Source of the DNA: an uncultured Woeseiaceae bacterium
Lineage (GTDB): Bacteria; Pseudomonadota; Gammaproteobacteria; Steroidobacterales; Woeseiaceae
Direction of reading: 5' to 3'
NCBI GenBank assembly: GCA_905480255.1
Contig: CAJQPR010000084.1
Coordinates: forward strand, 1-36,278
DNA length: 36,278 bases
Shown: positions 17,413 through 25,385 of the stretch, one piece after another
How positions within the stretch are numbered: the stretch's first letter is position 1
Layout of the letters: every line of letters starts with the position of its first letter
Made by a program: the position numbers and the translations under genes
Notes under the pieces: model-generated
What the model saw: only the letters and a program-made list of their open reading frames with translations
Told to the model about the DNA's origin: nothing
The model's database searches: none

Positions 17413-18764
17413 ACGAAGCAGTTGAAAATCATCCCCTCGAAATGGACAAAGAACGTTTCGGCATAAAGGAGCCGGGTGCGCGTTACGACCTGCAAGGCGA
17501 CATTCCCAATGAGGAACGCGTTCGCAAGGCTATGGTCAATTTCGCCAAGGACATAAATCGCACTACGGCGACCTACATGGAAGCCTGCGTGCATTGCGGT
17601 CAATGTGCAGAGGCCTGTCACTACTATGTACAGACCGGGGACCCGAAGTACACGCCAATCTGGAAGCTGGAAGTCTTTAAGCAGGCTTACAAGCGTGAGG
17701 CGAGCCCATTCGCCCCCTTCTACCGGATGTTCAACCTGAAGAAAAAGATCTCGGTGGAACAACTGGAGGAGTGGCAAGAGCTGATCTATGACTCCTGCAC
17801 AATGTGTGGTCGTTGTTCGCTTGTGTGCCCGATGGGAATCGATATCGCGACACTGGTCGGACTTGCCCGTCATGGCATGTTCAAGGCCGGGCTCGTGCCT
17901 CACGAGCTTCATGCAGTTGCTGAACGAGCCGAGCAGGAAGGTAGTCCACTTGGTGCCACAGCTTCAGTCTTTGAAGACCGTGCCGACTGGATGGCTGACG
18001 AACACGACACCGACGTCAATTTTGACAAAGAAAAGGCTGACATACTCGTTGCCATGTCCTCCATCGAGATCATGAAGTACCCGAACTCGATTGGCGCCAC
18101 AGCGCGAATACTTAACGCGCTGGGCGAATCATGGACATTCCGCAGCGAGGGCTATGAAGCGACCAATTTTGGCATGCTCTCGGGCAACGTCGAATGGCAA
18201 AAGCATATGACGATGAAGATCATCGACGCCGCGGTCAAATGTGGTGCGAAGCTCGTCGTTCTTCCGGAATGCGGTCACGCCTACGGTGCGTTGCGCTGGC
18301 AGGGTGCCGCCATGTACGGCAAACCGTTGCCGTTCAAGGTTCAGCACATTTCCGAATTCCTGGCAGATGTGGTCAGTTCGGGCCGGCTGAAAGTAAAAAA
18401 GGTCAACCAGACCGTCACATTTCACGATCCCTGCCAGGTATCGAGGCGCGGCGGCGCAACCAATGCGCCGCGAGTCGTCATGGAAGCACTCGGCGTTGAC
18501 CTGAAAGAAATGACGCCAACCGGTGACTTCAACTGGTGCTGTGGCGGAGGCGGCGGCGTGGTCACGATTCACCGCGCGGACAAACTTCGCTATAAGGTAT
18601 TCGAACTTAAGATGGATCAGATCGAAAATACTGGTGCTGACACGGTCCTTTCAACCTGTTCGAACTGCCGCCAGAGCTTCAATGACGCTCAGCAGCATTT
18701 CAACTGGGATAAGAACATGGAGAGCTTGCTCGAACTCGTGGCGGACAACCTGATCGAAGACTAG
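17409..18764 (+). CDS. DsrK/HdrD-like Fe-S protein with CCG domain
   Basis: This 451-aa cytoplasmic protein has two N-terminal ferredoxin-type 4Fe-4S motifs (CVHCGQCAEACH and CTMCGRCSLVCP) and a C-terminal CCG domain of spacing C-x34-CC-x38-C-x2-C (HDPCQ, NWCCGGGGG, CSNC). In HdrD and DsrK this domain carries the non-cubane cluster that handles disulfides. The first ferredoxin motif ends CH rather than CP. The ATG at 17409 overlaps the stop of the cytochrome b gene; an upstream extension of the frame has no support. Together the two form a DsrMK-like module. DsrMK normally acts on DsrC, but no DsrC or DsrAB is in the window. Acting with another disulfide or electron carrier, such as ETF or the sHdr system, is an open possibility. 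Confidence 0.82.
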   Translation: MNEAVENHPLEMDKERFGIKEPGARYDLQGDIPNEERVRKAMVNFAKDINRTTATYMEACVHCGQCAEACHYYVQTGDPKYTPIWKLEVFKQAYKREASPFAPFYRMFNLKKKISVEQLEEWQELIYDSCTMCGRCSLVCPMGIDIATLVGLARHGMFKAGLVPHELHAVAERAEQEGSPLGATASVFEDRADWMADEHDTDVNFDKEKADILVAMSSIEIMKYPNSIGATARILNALGESWTFRSEGYEATNFGMLSGNVEWQKHMTMKIIDAAVKCGAKLVVLPECGHAYGALRWQGAAMYGKPLPFKVQHISEFLADVVSSGRLKVKKVNQTVTFHDPCQVSRRGGATNAPRVVMEALGVDLKEMTPTGDFNWCCGGGGGVVTIHRADKLRYKVFELKMDQIENTGADTVLSTCSNCRQSFNDAQQHFNWDKNMESLLELVADNLIED

Positions 18765-20494
18765 TGTTGCGGACCGGGACTGGCCGGCAGCGAGAAAAAC
18801 TGCAGCTCGCCCAGTTCACCTTCGAGCGAGGTCATTTTCCCGGCAGGCGCCTTATCCAGGCGCCTGGCCCAGCGATCTGCCTCGGTCATGTAGTGGTCAT
18901 ACAATTGCTTGCGCAACGGTAGCGACAACGTGGCCGGCTCACCCTCTTCAATTTCCAGTGCTTCATCGAGGCAGAACTTCGGCAGCTCCACCTGCGTTTC
19001 CCTGTTCGACCAGGTTCCGCTGCAAAGATCGAAGTCGTAAAGGCTCAGGAATTTGTGTCCATGCTTCGCCACGAAATGCACTGCGCTGATGATAAAATCC
19101 GCCTCGGCGTCATCCATGACCCAGTGCAGGCCAACCCGGCACCAACCAGGCTTCATGCCGCAATAACCGTCCTGCACGACACTCCTGTATCGCTCGGACG
19201 TATCATTGTCGATGTCCAGCAACCTGTGACCGTAAGGACCTGCACACGAACAACCCGCGCGCGACTGAATGCCAAAGAGATCATTCAAAAGCGCCGTGAC
19301 AAATTTGTGGTGCAGGTATGACCCGTCATTATTCCTGAGATTGAATGAAATGATGCCGACCCGACTACCGGGATCCAGGTTGCCCAGGATTTCTATTTGT
19401 TCATCATCTCCCCAACTCTTCATTGCTCGCTGAGTCAGTTCGTGTTCGCGCTTGTTGATTACATCAACTCCAACACGATCCTTGATTCCGAATACAAGGC
19501 CCGCCTTGAGTGTCTGCAAAACACCAGGTGTACCCGCTTTCTCCCGCTCCTCGATTTTGCTTATGAAGTCCTGATCATCCATGCCCACATAATCAACCGT
19601 GCCGCCAGCGCTGACGCTCGGCGGCAGGTCACGATGATAGATCCGCTCGTTGAACAGGAGTACACCGCTTGATCCGGGTCCGCCCAGGAACTTGTGTGGT
19701 GAGATGAAGACCGCATCAATCGCCGGGTCATCACCTTCTTCCAGTGGTTCGGGATTCATATCGATTTCGACATAGGGTGCGCAGGCTGCGAAATCAAAAC
19801 AGGCGATCGCATCGTATTTGTGCAACAGGGTTGCCACTTTACGAACATCCGTTCGCATACCCGTGACATTGGACGCTGCTGAGAATGAACCGACACGCAA
19901 CCGATTCTGATATGCCGGGTCCTGCAGCAATTGCTCAAGGTGTTCCAGGTCGACCTGCCCGCTGGCATCCAGGCGAACTTCCACGGTCTGCGCAAGCGAC
20001 TGCCGCCAGGAAATTTCATTCGAATGGTGTTCATAAGGTCCGACGAACACCACGGGCTGTCCCTTTTCGATAGCGTCACGAAAGTTGTCGCCATCCGTGT
20101 CGGATTCATCAACGATGCGGTTGATGTTCAGCCTGGTGGCCGGCGCCAGCGCCACCCCGATGATTTGCTGAAGTTTATCGATCGCGCCGGTTGCCCCGGT
20201 TCCGCAGGCGATGATTCTCCCGGACGGCCCCGCATTGACGGACTTCTTAATCGCTTCTTCCGCTTCATGCAGCAACTGGCTCATGCTGCGCCCGGTAATA
20301 TCGTCCTCGGTATGGGTGTTGGCATATACGCGTTGCAGGCTCTGCAAGTAAGACTCCACAAAGCGCAGGCAGCGCCCCGAAGCCGTGTAGTCACAATAGA
20401 CCATCAGACGCTCGCCGAATGGCGTTTCGAATGTCGAGTCCACACCAACGATTTGTTGGCGCAGGAATGCGGGATCGAGTTTTGACTCACTCAT
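18761..20494 (-). CDS. Class-V aminotransferase, cysteine-desulfurase-like, with C-terminal extension
   Basis: This 577-aa PLP enzyme is longer than SufS/CsdA-type desulfurases (about 400 aa). The fold-type I class-V motifs are visible: CGTGATGAIDKLQ (97-109), EHHSNEISWR (155-164), FDFAACAPY (233-241) and SPHKFLGGPG with PLP lysine K268. AGCSCAGPYGH (413-423) places C415/C417 at the position of the desulfurase catalytic cysteine. About 130 residues follow beyond the usual end and match nothing I recognise. It may be a cysteine or selenocysteine lyase-type enzyme that makes persulfide sulfur, which would suit the sulfur genes nearby. ATG at 20494 is chosen because the extra 16 upstream residues lack a ribosome site and GAAGG lies 11 bases before this ATG. 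Its stop shares CTAG with the convergent DsrK-like gene. Confidence 0.78.
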   Translation of the reverse strand: MSESKLDPAFLRQQIVGVDSTFETPFGERLMVYCDYTASGRCLRFVESYLQSLQRVYANTHTEDDITGRSMSQLLHEAEEAIKKSVNAGPSGRIIACGTGATGAIDKLQQIIGVALAPATRLNINRIVDESDTDGDNFRDAIEKGQPVVFVGPYEHHSNEISWRQSLAQTVEVRLDASGQVDLEHLEQLLQDPAYQNRLRVGSFSAASNVTGMRTDVRKVATLLHKYDAIACFDFAACAPYVEIDMNPEPLEEGDDPAIDAVFISPHKFLGGPGSSGVLLFNERIYHRDLPPSVSAGGTVDYVGMDDQDFISKIEEREKAGTPGVLQTLKAGLVFGIKDRVGVDVINKREHELTQRAMKSWGDDEQIEILGNLDPGSRVGIISFNLRNNDGSYLHHKFVTALLNDLFGIQSRAGCSCAGPYGHRLLDIDNDTSERYRSVVQDGYCGMKPGWCRVGLHWVMDDAEADFIISAVHFVAKHGHKFLSLYDFDLCSGTWSNRETQVELPKFCLDEALEIEEGEPATLSLPLRKQLYDHYMTEADRWARRLDKAPAGKMTSLEGELGELQFFSLPASPGPQH

Positions 20495-20623
20495 TTGGAC
20501 GACCTTCGTGAAATTTTGTTTTACATAAAAAGACCGCCGCAAAGATCTCTGCAGCAGTCACTGAATGCGTATTTTGCCCTATCCCGGGGTCCCGGCGGTA
20601 GTTCTAAAAGGTCAAATCCAAGG

Positions 20624-21646
20624 CTATTGCTCGGAGCTTAGGATTGCCTTTTCAATGGAATTCGCGATGGCACTAGGGACGCCCACGTTTGCCGTGAATG
20701 CCCGGTAGCCTGAATCCCAGAAATAGAGCTGCATACGCCACATTTGCCCGTAGTGCAGCACCAGGGTCTCGCCACCCTCTTTGATGATCAGGATATCGGT
20801 CGGCAGCGCCGTCAGGTGATCGACACCTGGGTACGGTGCAGCATCGCTCTTTCCATCCTTGCGAAAGCGGGAGTTGATACTGACCATTTTGTCTTCAATG
20901 TACGGATTGGTGACGCCAATGTAGTGCGCATCATCGCGCAACCTGATCGACGCAATCGTCTCCCAGCCAGTGGGGTCCTCCGACGCGGGGGAGACAGTTC
21001 CGGCTGCCAGCGTGGCCGTCACTCTTGCCACGACCGCATCAAAATTTTCCACAAGATCAGACTCAATCAGCAGCTGACTCTTTTGCCAGGTCCGGAATTT
21101 CGCCATCATTCGTGCAGGGCCGTCACCCTTGTATTTGTTGTAGTGTTTCTCGGTCCGCAACGGCTCAATCGGACTCCCAACTGCCGTGCCGGGAACGGAC
21201 GACACCAGGGAACGAATTTCATCGGCGGCTTTCTCCGCTGACTTCACCAAATAGTCGTAATCGGCAGATTTGGCGTAGAAGACCATCGAGTGTGCGACGG
21301 GATTTGCCATATTAACGAAAGTCTTCTGGTCGTCGCCCCAGGTAAACACCGCGATTCGTAACACCTGCGCCGACACAGTCCGTGCAGACTCGGCGTTCGC
21401 AGCCTCGGCGAATGCCGGTGAATGCAGGACGTAAATTTTCGCCTGGTGACTATCGTCCGGCAATCTCACAACGTGAGAACCATGAAGCTCAAGGCCGGAC
21501 GATTGAATCCCTGATTCGAGGGCTTTCGTGGTTTCGTCAAACGAGACCGAAGACTCGTGAATCGTCTCGAAAATACCAAATGTGTCGGCAGCCTGCGCCG
21601 GCAACACGAATAGTGCTGCCAGCGCGATAACTACGAACCTGCTCAT
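20624..21646 (-). CDS. Exported protein of unknown function
   Basis: This 340-aa protein has a Sec signal peptide (MSRFVVIALAALFVLPAQAA). The N-terminal half (VSFDETTKALESGIQSSGLELHG and following ARTVSAQVLRIAVFTW) is loosely like the DUF302 fold, in which a short helix/strand unit is followed by an LPxR/I-strand. This is resemblance by eye and not secure. The C-terminal half contains W and Y-rich strands (GQMWRMQLYFWDSGYRAF). No catalytic motif, cysteine or lipobox is visible. It starts 2 bases after the stop of the upstream FadL-type channel gene, so the two are certainly co-transcribed and probably act together in the envelope. Confidence 0.65.
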   Translation of the reverse strand: MSRFVVIALAALFVLPAQAADTFGIFETIHESSVSFDETTKALESGIQSSGLELHGSHVVRLPDDSHQAKIYVLHSPAFAEAANAESARTVSAQVLRIAVFTWGDDQKTFVNMANPVAHSMVFYAKSADYDYLVKSAEKAADEIRSLVSSVPGTAVGSPIEPLRTEKHYNKYKGDGPARMMAKFRTWQKSQLLIESDLVENFDAVVARVTATLAAGTVSPASEDPTGWETIASIRLRDDAHYIGVTNPYIEDKMVSINSRFRKDGKSDAAPYPGVDHLTALPTDILIIKEGGETLVLHYGQMWRMQLYFWDSGYRAFTANVGVPSAIANSIEKAILSSEQ

Positions 21647-21648
21647 AT

Positions 21649-23079
21649 TTATCTGCCTGAGCCGAATCGGTAGCCGAACTCGAGCTCTAACTGACTCATC
21701 GTGAGCGTAATGGTCTGCAATGGATCAAACAGGCTTGGACCGGTGATGTCATTTTCCGGCGCATACATCAGCGATGCCGTGAACTGGTGTCCATTTGCGC
21801 GGGTGCGCGTCCAGCCAAAGGTCAGATGTTGCTCCATAATGCCCGGCGCAAGAATGTTGAACAGGACATCCGCCTGTTGGACTGGCTGTTCGCCATAACT
21901 GTAACCGAAGCGCCAGACGTTATTCTCGTCGGAGGCCCATTCGAAGCCGACCTTGTACGTCGTCATGTCGTCCCAGCCAAACCCGGCGCCTTCTTCACCG
22001 CCAAGGCATGGTTCGGCGCTGGTGCCGCCCAGCGGCAACATGCTGCAAGCGAACAGGTTGCTCATCGGGTTTCCGACCGAGTCCACCTCACTGAATGATG
22101 TGTGCTCTATATCGAAGTTAATTCGCAGGCTGTCAGTGGCCAGGAACGAGAGGCCGGCCTTGATACTCGACGGGATGTCGAATCCACCCGCCTGTGCATA
22201 AAGATCCGAGTAGTCATCAAACTCGCTCATGGACAGCTTCGACTGGTAGCCGAGCCCCACGCTGACGGAGTCGCTGATACCCCACCAGAGTCCGGCTGCC
22301 ACGCCAAACCCATAGGATGTGTCATGGCCATTGTCGGTGAGTGACGTCACCTGGTTGATATCGCCGGTGGTCGCAAGGGTCTTGGTGACCGCAGCAAACG
22401 TCCCAACACCCTTCGCTTCGAACATCTGGAAACCGAAAACCGGACCGATTCCAAAAGCGAAGTTGTCGCCGATCATTGCGGCATAGTTAACATTGATGAA
22501 GGCCTGTGACAGGTCGACACCTGCGTCGCCTGCACAAAAGGGACCCGGTCCTGTAGCTGGCCCGTTGGTAATCGGATCGACGCCGCAAAAGAACGATGTA
22601 GCCGATGCATTCGGATCGTCCCAATCGGTGTTCATACCACCACGACCATAGAACGCAGCAGTGATGTTGCCGCCGTTCCCGAGGCTCCAATTCTTGGCCA
22701 CGTAAGGAATAGGGAACCATTCGCTACTGCTGTCTATTTTGCCGGGTGCGATGGAGTGCGTAGGAAGAAACACGCCACCACCAACATCGATAGGTGCACC
22801 GTTTGATGACTGTGCAGACGCCTCGTAGCTGCGCCGGGGACTGAAGAACGACAGGCCAGCCTCCCAACTATCGCCGGCGAATACACCGAGCGCGGGATTC
22901 GAGGCGGTCATGATTGCCCCCATGTTGGCATTGGAGCCGACGCCGGTTCCCGCCATACCTTTGGATTCTACACCGACACCATGCGTGAAGTAACCGTTAG
23001 TCGCCAACGCTAATGTGCTCGCCGCAGAAAACACCAATGCCACCAGCACGGCCGCGGCACTTCTCATCTTCGATTTCAT
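21649..23079 (-). CDS. FadL/OmpP1/TodX-family outer membrane channel
   Basis: This 476-aa outer membrane protein starts with a signal peptide (MRSAAAVLVALVFSAASTLALA) directly followed by the FadL N-terminal hatch signature TNGYFTHGVGVESKGMAGTGVG and SNPAL. It ends in LELEFGYRFGSGR, typical of the family. Members carry long-chain fatty acids or other hydrophobic compounds across the outer membrane. AGGAG lies 6 bases before the ATG. Upstream, 94 bases separate it from the ArsR gene that ends the sHdr operon. A short AGGCC-GCAA-GGCCT hairpin (23094-23107) lies in its leader, with no T-run. FadL-type proteins in sulfur oxidisers have been suggested to import sulfur or hydrophobic substrates, but nothing here proves that. 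Confidence 0.85.
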   Translation of the reverse strand: MKSKMRSAAAVLVALVFSAASTLALATNGYFTHGVGVESKGMAGTGVGSNANMGAIMTASNPALGVFAGDSWEAGLSFFSPRRSYEASAQSSNGAPIDVGGGVFLPTHSIAPGKIDSSSEWFPIPYVAKNWSLGNGGNITAAFYGRGGMNTDWDDPNASATSFFCGVDPITNGPATGPGPFCAGDAGVDLSQAFINVNYAAMIGDNFAFGIGPVFGFQMFEAKGVGTFAAVTKTLATTGDINQVTSLTDNGHDTSYGFGVAAGLWWGISDSVSVGLGYQSKLSMSEFDDYSDLYAQAGGFDIPSSIKAGLSFLATDSLRINFDIEHTSFSEVDSVGNPMSNLFACSMLPLGGTSAEPCLGGEEGAGFGWDDMTTYKVGFEWASDENNVWRFGYSYGEQPVQQADVLFNILAPGIMEQHLTFGWTRTRANGHQFTASLMYAPENDITGPSLFDPLQTITLTMSQLELEFGYRFGSGR

Positions 23080-23173
23080 GATTTTCTCCTAACAGGCCGC
23101 AAGGCCTATCGAACATTGCAAATCAAGCCGAGTGAAACTTAACGCACTGCATTCGTGTCACAACGGCTTTGTA

Positions 23174-23524
23174 CTAATTCGCTTCCTGAACTGAACTACA
23201 AAAAACTTCGTGCAGCGTCTCCATTACCTTGGTCGCCTCACTCCCGGAAAGCGAGTAAAAAACGGACTGAGCATTCTTCCGGGCGCGGACTATCTTTTCC
23301 CGGCGCAGGATCGCAAGGTGTTGGGACAACGCTGACTGGCTCAAACCGAGCAAGCCCTGAAGTTCACTGACTGTTTTTTCGCCTTCCGATAATTGACAAA
23401 GAATCATCAGGCGCCATTCATTCGCCATCGCTTTCAGGAGCTCACAGGCATGCGAAGCCATGTCGTGCAACTCCGTTAACTGACCGAAGTTATCCGGAGC
23501 AACGACGTTGTTGGAATCATTCAT
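23174..23524 (-). CDS. shdrR: ArsR-family sulfane-sulfur-responsive regulator (SqrR/sHdrR-like)
   Basis: This 116-aa winged-helix repressor has the recognition helix in LGLSQSALSQHLAILRREKIV and the following wing RKNAQSVFYSL. Cysteines are C27, C43 and C109. The C43-C109 pair, 66 residues apart and embedded in RLMILCQLSEGE and HEVFCSS, has the same spacing and context as the redox pair of SqrR/BigR/sHdrR, which forms a polysulfide bridge with sulfane sulfur and releases DNA. No metal-binding CVC motif of arsenic-type ArsR is present. It is the last gene on the sHdr strand, 32 bases after lbpA, so it is probably co-transcribed and part of a feedback loop. Naming it shdrR rests on family and location. 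Confidence 0.85.
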   Translation of the reverse strand: MNDSNNVVAPDNFGQLTELHDMASHACELLKAMANEWRLMILCQLSEGEKTVSELQGLLGLSQSALSQHLAILRREKIVRARKNAQSVFYSLSGSEATKVMETLHEVFCSSVQEAN

Positions 23525-23556
23525 AGGTATTACTTCCCGTATCTGAATCGGTTCGC

Positions 23557-23997
23557 CTAGGCGCAGCCACCGAAGCCCTCGGAATCCATTTTGGCTTCAT
23601 AAGGTGCGGTAACGTCGCTGCCGGTTACCAGTGAACCTTTGACTGAATCCCAATCTTCTGGCTGAAGAATCACGAGCCAGCCGGCGTCATAGGGATCGTC
23701 GTTTGCAATAGACGGATTCCCGACAAGTGTGTCGTTCACGGCCAACACTTCTCCGCCTGCCGCTGATTTCGCCGGGCCAACCCACTTCCCGGATTCCAGC
23801 GTCCCGCAGGACTTGCCGGCACGCACTGAGCGGCCCACTCTTTTGGGTGTGAAAGCGACCAGCTTGCCGGCCATTGCAGTGGCTACAGCGGTCATTCCGA
23901 GTTTCACAGTGCCGTCGCCCTGTTCCTGAAACCAGATATGATTATCAACGTCGTAAAGTAGTTCGTCGGGCAAATTACATCCGCGTACAGCTGGCAT
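23557..23997 (-). CDS. lbpA: Lipoate-binding protein of the sHdr system (GcvH-like)
   Basis: This 146-aa GcvH-fold protein serves as the lipoyl-carrying sulfur-binding partner of the sHdr complex. The lipoyl-lysine motif ESGKW gives K71 as the attachment site, with the following GGEV turn (81-84) as in GcvH. Cysteines at C7 and C145, the latter in a GFGGCA tail, are features of LbpA-type proteins and absent from glycine-cleavage GcvH. No gcvT or gcvP is nearby; instead the gene ends the sHdr gene series and the window encodes a full lipoate assembly set. It starts 2 bases after the stop of the 147-aa unknown, indicating tight coupling. The assignment is strong from both sequence and context. 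Confidence 0.93.
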   Translation of the reverse strand: MPAVRGCNLPDELLYDVDNHIWFQEQGDGTVKLGMTAVATAMAGKLVAFTPKRVGRSVRAGKSCGTLESGKWVGPAKSAAGGEVLAVNDTLVGNPSIANDDPYDAGWLVILQPEDWDSVKGSLVTGSDVTAPYEAKMDSEGFGGCA

Positions 23998-23999
23998 CG

Positions 24000-24443
24000 C
24001 TATGCCTCCTTCGTCAATTGAGTGTCAACATCAGTCGCCTGCCGAACCGGCCTGGACGAACAGCAAAATTCACCTAACGCAGCCACCTGCATTTTCCCGC
24101 TGACAAACAGATACAGGTGATTGGATATCATCTTCATCATGGCCAATCGATCCGTAGTTTCCGCATGATCCGGCTGCAGCGTGACAAGATTGAAGTGGTA
24201 GGCAATTTCACGACAGGTTTCGCGACATGCATTGAAACTTGGGTCTCCTTTGGCTCCCTGCCGGTGCAGCGCCAGGAGTCGAAACCCTTCCCGGGTGTCA
24301 TAGGTCGGATCGTCACCTTTGGCCACAATCCAGTGTTCCAGAACCTCTTCACTGACCTTAAGAATTTCATCGGCAGCCGCATGCAGATCGGGATCCGCTG
24401 TCACTGCCTCGAGCGCATACTCCAGTTCTGCGAGAGACCTCAC
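24000..24443 (-). CDS. Small Cys-containing protein between HdrB2 and LbpA, function unknown
   Basis: This 147-aa, mostly helical, cytoplasmic protein has four cysteines in two groups, C73-x3-C77 (FNACRETCREI) and adjacent C127-C128 (GEFCCSSRP). No known domain is recognised. It begins with GTG overlapping the stop of hdrB2 by 4 bases (24440-24443) and ends 2 bases before lbpA, so all three should be translated in step. The clustered cysteines could bind a metal or carry sulfur, or the protein could chaperone LbpA or HdrB2 assembly; none of this is shown. The frame is intact and codon use matches its neighbours, so I regard it as a genuine gene. Confidence 0.75.
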   Translation of the reverse strand: MRSLAELEYALEAVTADPDLHAAADEILKVSEEVLEHWIVAKGDDPTYDTREGFRLLALHRQGAKGDPSFNACRETCREIAYHFNLVTLQPDHAETTDRLAMMKMISNHLYLFVSGKMQVAALGEFCCSSRPVRQATDVDTQLTKEA

Positions 24444-25372
24444 GCGAGTCCCTTCTGCTTCAGGAATTTCATCGAATCAGAAATATTCTCGTGAACGCCA
24501 ACTTTCTTCGGCTTCAGACCAAGCGCCACCCCAAGCAACTGGGTGAAATACATGATCTTGATTTCAACCTTTTCACCGAACACTTTTTCCGCACGAACCT
24601 GGTGCATTTCCAGCCCCGTATGGCAGGTTGGGCATTCCGTAGCGATCACTTCAGCACCGGACAGCTTTGCAGCCTTCAGAATATTCAGGACCAGCTTCGT
24701 TGACATGTCGCTGTCGGATAGCGTGTGCGCCCCGCCACAGCATGCCGTTTTCAGCGGAAAATCGACGTTCTCAGCGCCGGCCGCTTCAAGCAGGTCATCC
24801 ATAAAGTGTGGCTTGGACGTGGACTCGCTTCCGGGGCCTGCATCCTTCTCCGGAAATATGTGGCGTGGCCGCGTGTACATGCACCCGTAGTAATTAGCGA
24901 TCTTCATGCCATTCAATGAGTTTTTGACGCGCTCTCTTAGCCCGTCTTCACCGATCGCATCCTTGATCCAATCGAGCGCATGGATCGTTTCGACCTGTCC
25001 GGATTCATAGGTCTTGTGACCGGCCTTCTTCGAGAGGCGGTCAACAACTGCAGCGGACTCGCCGTCATTCGCAAGGTCGTACTCAGCCTTTTTGAGATTG
25101 TGATAGCAACCGTTACACGGTGCCATAACCACATCCATGTCCATTTCATTAGCTGCGACAGACATGACCCGTGAAGACAGGTAAGTCTGTATTTTTGGGT
25201 CGATGTTCTTTACTTCCATCGCTCCACAACAATTCCAATTCTTCACTTCCACAAGTTCGAGGCCGAGTTCCTTGCCAATTGCCTTCGTTGACCGGTTATA
25301 CGCATGTCCGGTTCCCTCAAGTGCACAGCCCGGGTAGTAGGCAACCTTTTTGTATTTGTCTTTCGTCGTCAT
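24440..25372 (-). CDS. shdrB2: sHdr complex subunit B2 (two CCG domains)
   Basis: This 310-aa subunit resembles HdrB of heterodisulfide reductase. Two complete CCG domains are visible. The first has C16, C48-C49, C86 and C89 (C-x31-CC-x36-C-x2-C) and the second C164, C211-C212, C247 and C250. In methanogen HdrB these bind two non-cubane [4Fe-4S] clusters at the disulfide site, so B2 is the most catalytically complete B subunit here. In the sHdr pathway the complex is thought to oxidise LbpA-bound sulfur in the cytoplasm and release sulfite. The gene lies 13 bases downstream of shdrC2 and overlaps the 147-aa unknown by 4 bases. Methanogenic function is excluded by context. Confidence 0.92.
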   Translation of the reverse strand: MTTKDKYKKVAYYPGCALEGTGHAYNRSTKAIGKELGLELVEVKNWNCCGAMEVKNIDPKIQTYLSSRVMSVAANEMDMDVVMAPCNGCYHNLKKAEYDLANDGESAAVVDRLSKKAGHKTYESGQVETIHALDWIKDAIGEDGLRERVKNSLNGMKIANYYGCMYTRPRHIFPEKDAGPGSESTSKPHFMDDLLEAAGAENVDFPLKTACCGGAHTLSDSDMSTKLVLNILKAAKLSGAEVIATECPTCHTGLEMHQVRAEKVFGEKVEIKIMYFTQLLGVALGLKPKKVGVHENISDSMKFLKQKGLA

Positions 25373-25385
25373 TTCAGATAATTCC

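Noticed and set aside
23094-23107. AGGCC-GCAA-GGCCT hairpin as terminator of the sHdr operon
   Set aside because: The stem is only 5 base pairs with no T-run on the - strand and sits in the FadL leader; too weak to call.
23557-23997. Glycine cleavage H protein
   Set aside because: No gcvT or gcvP is nearby, extra cysteines including a GFGGCA tail are present, and it sits at the end of the sHdr genes.
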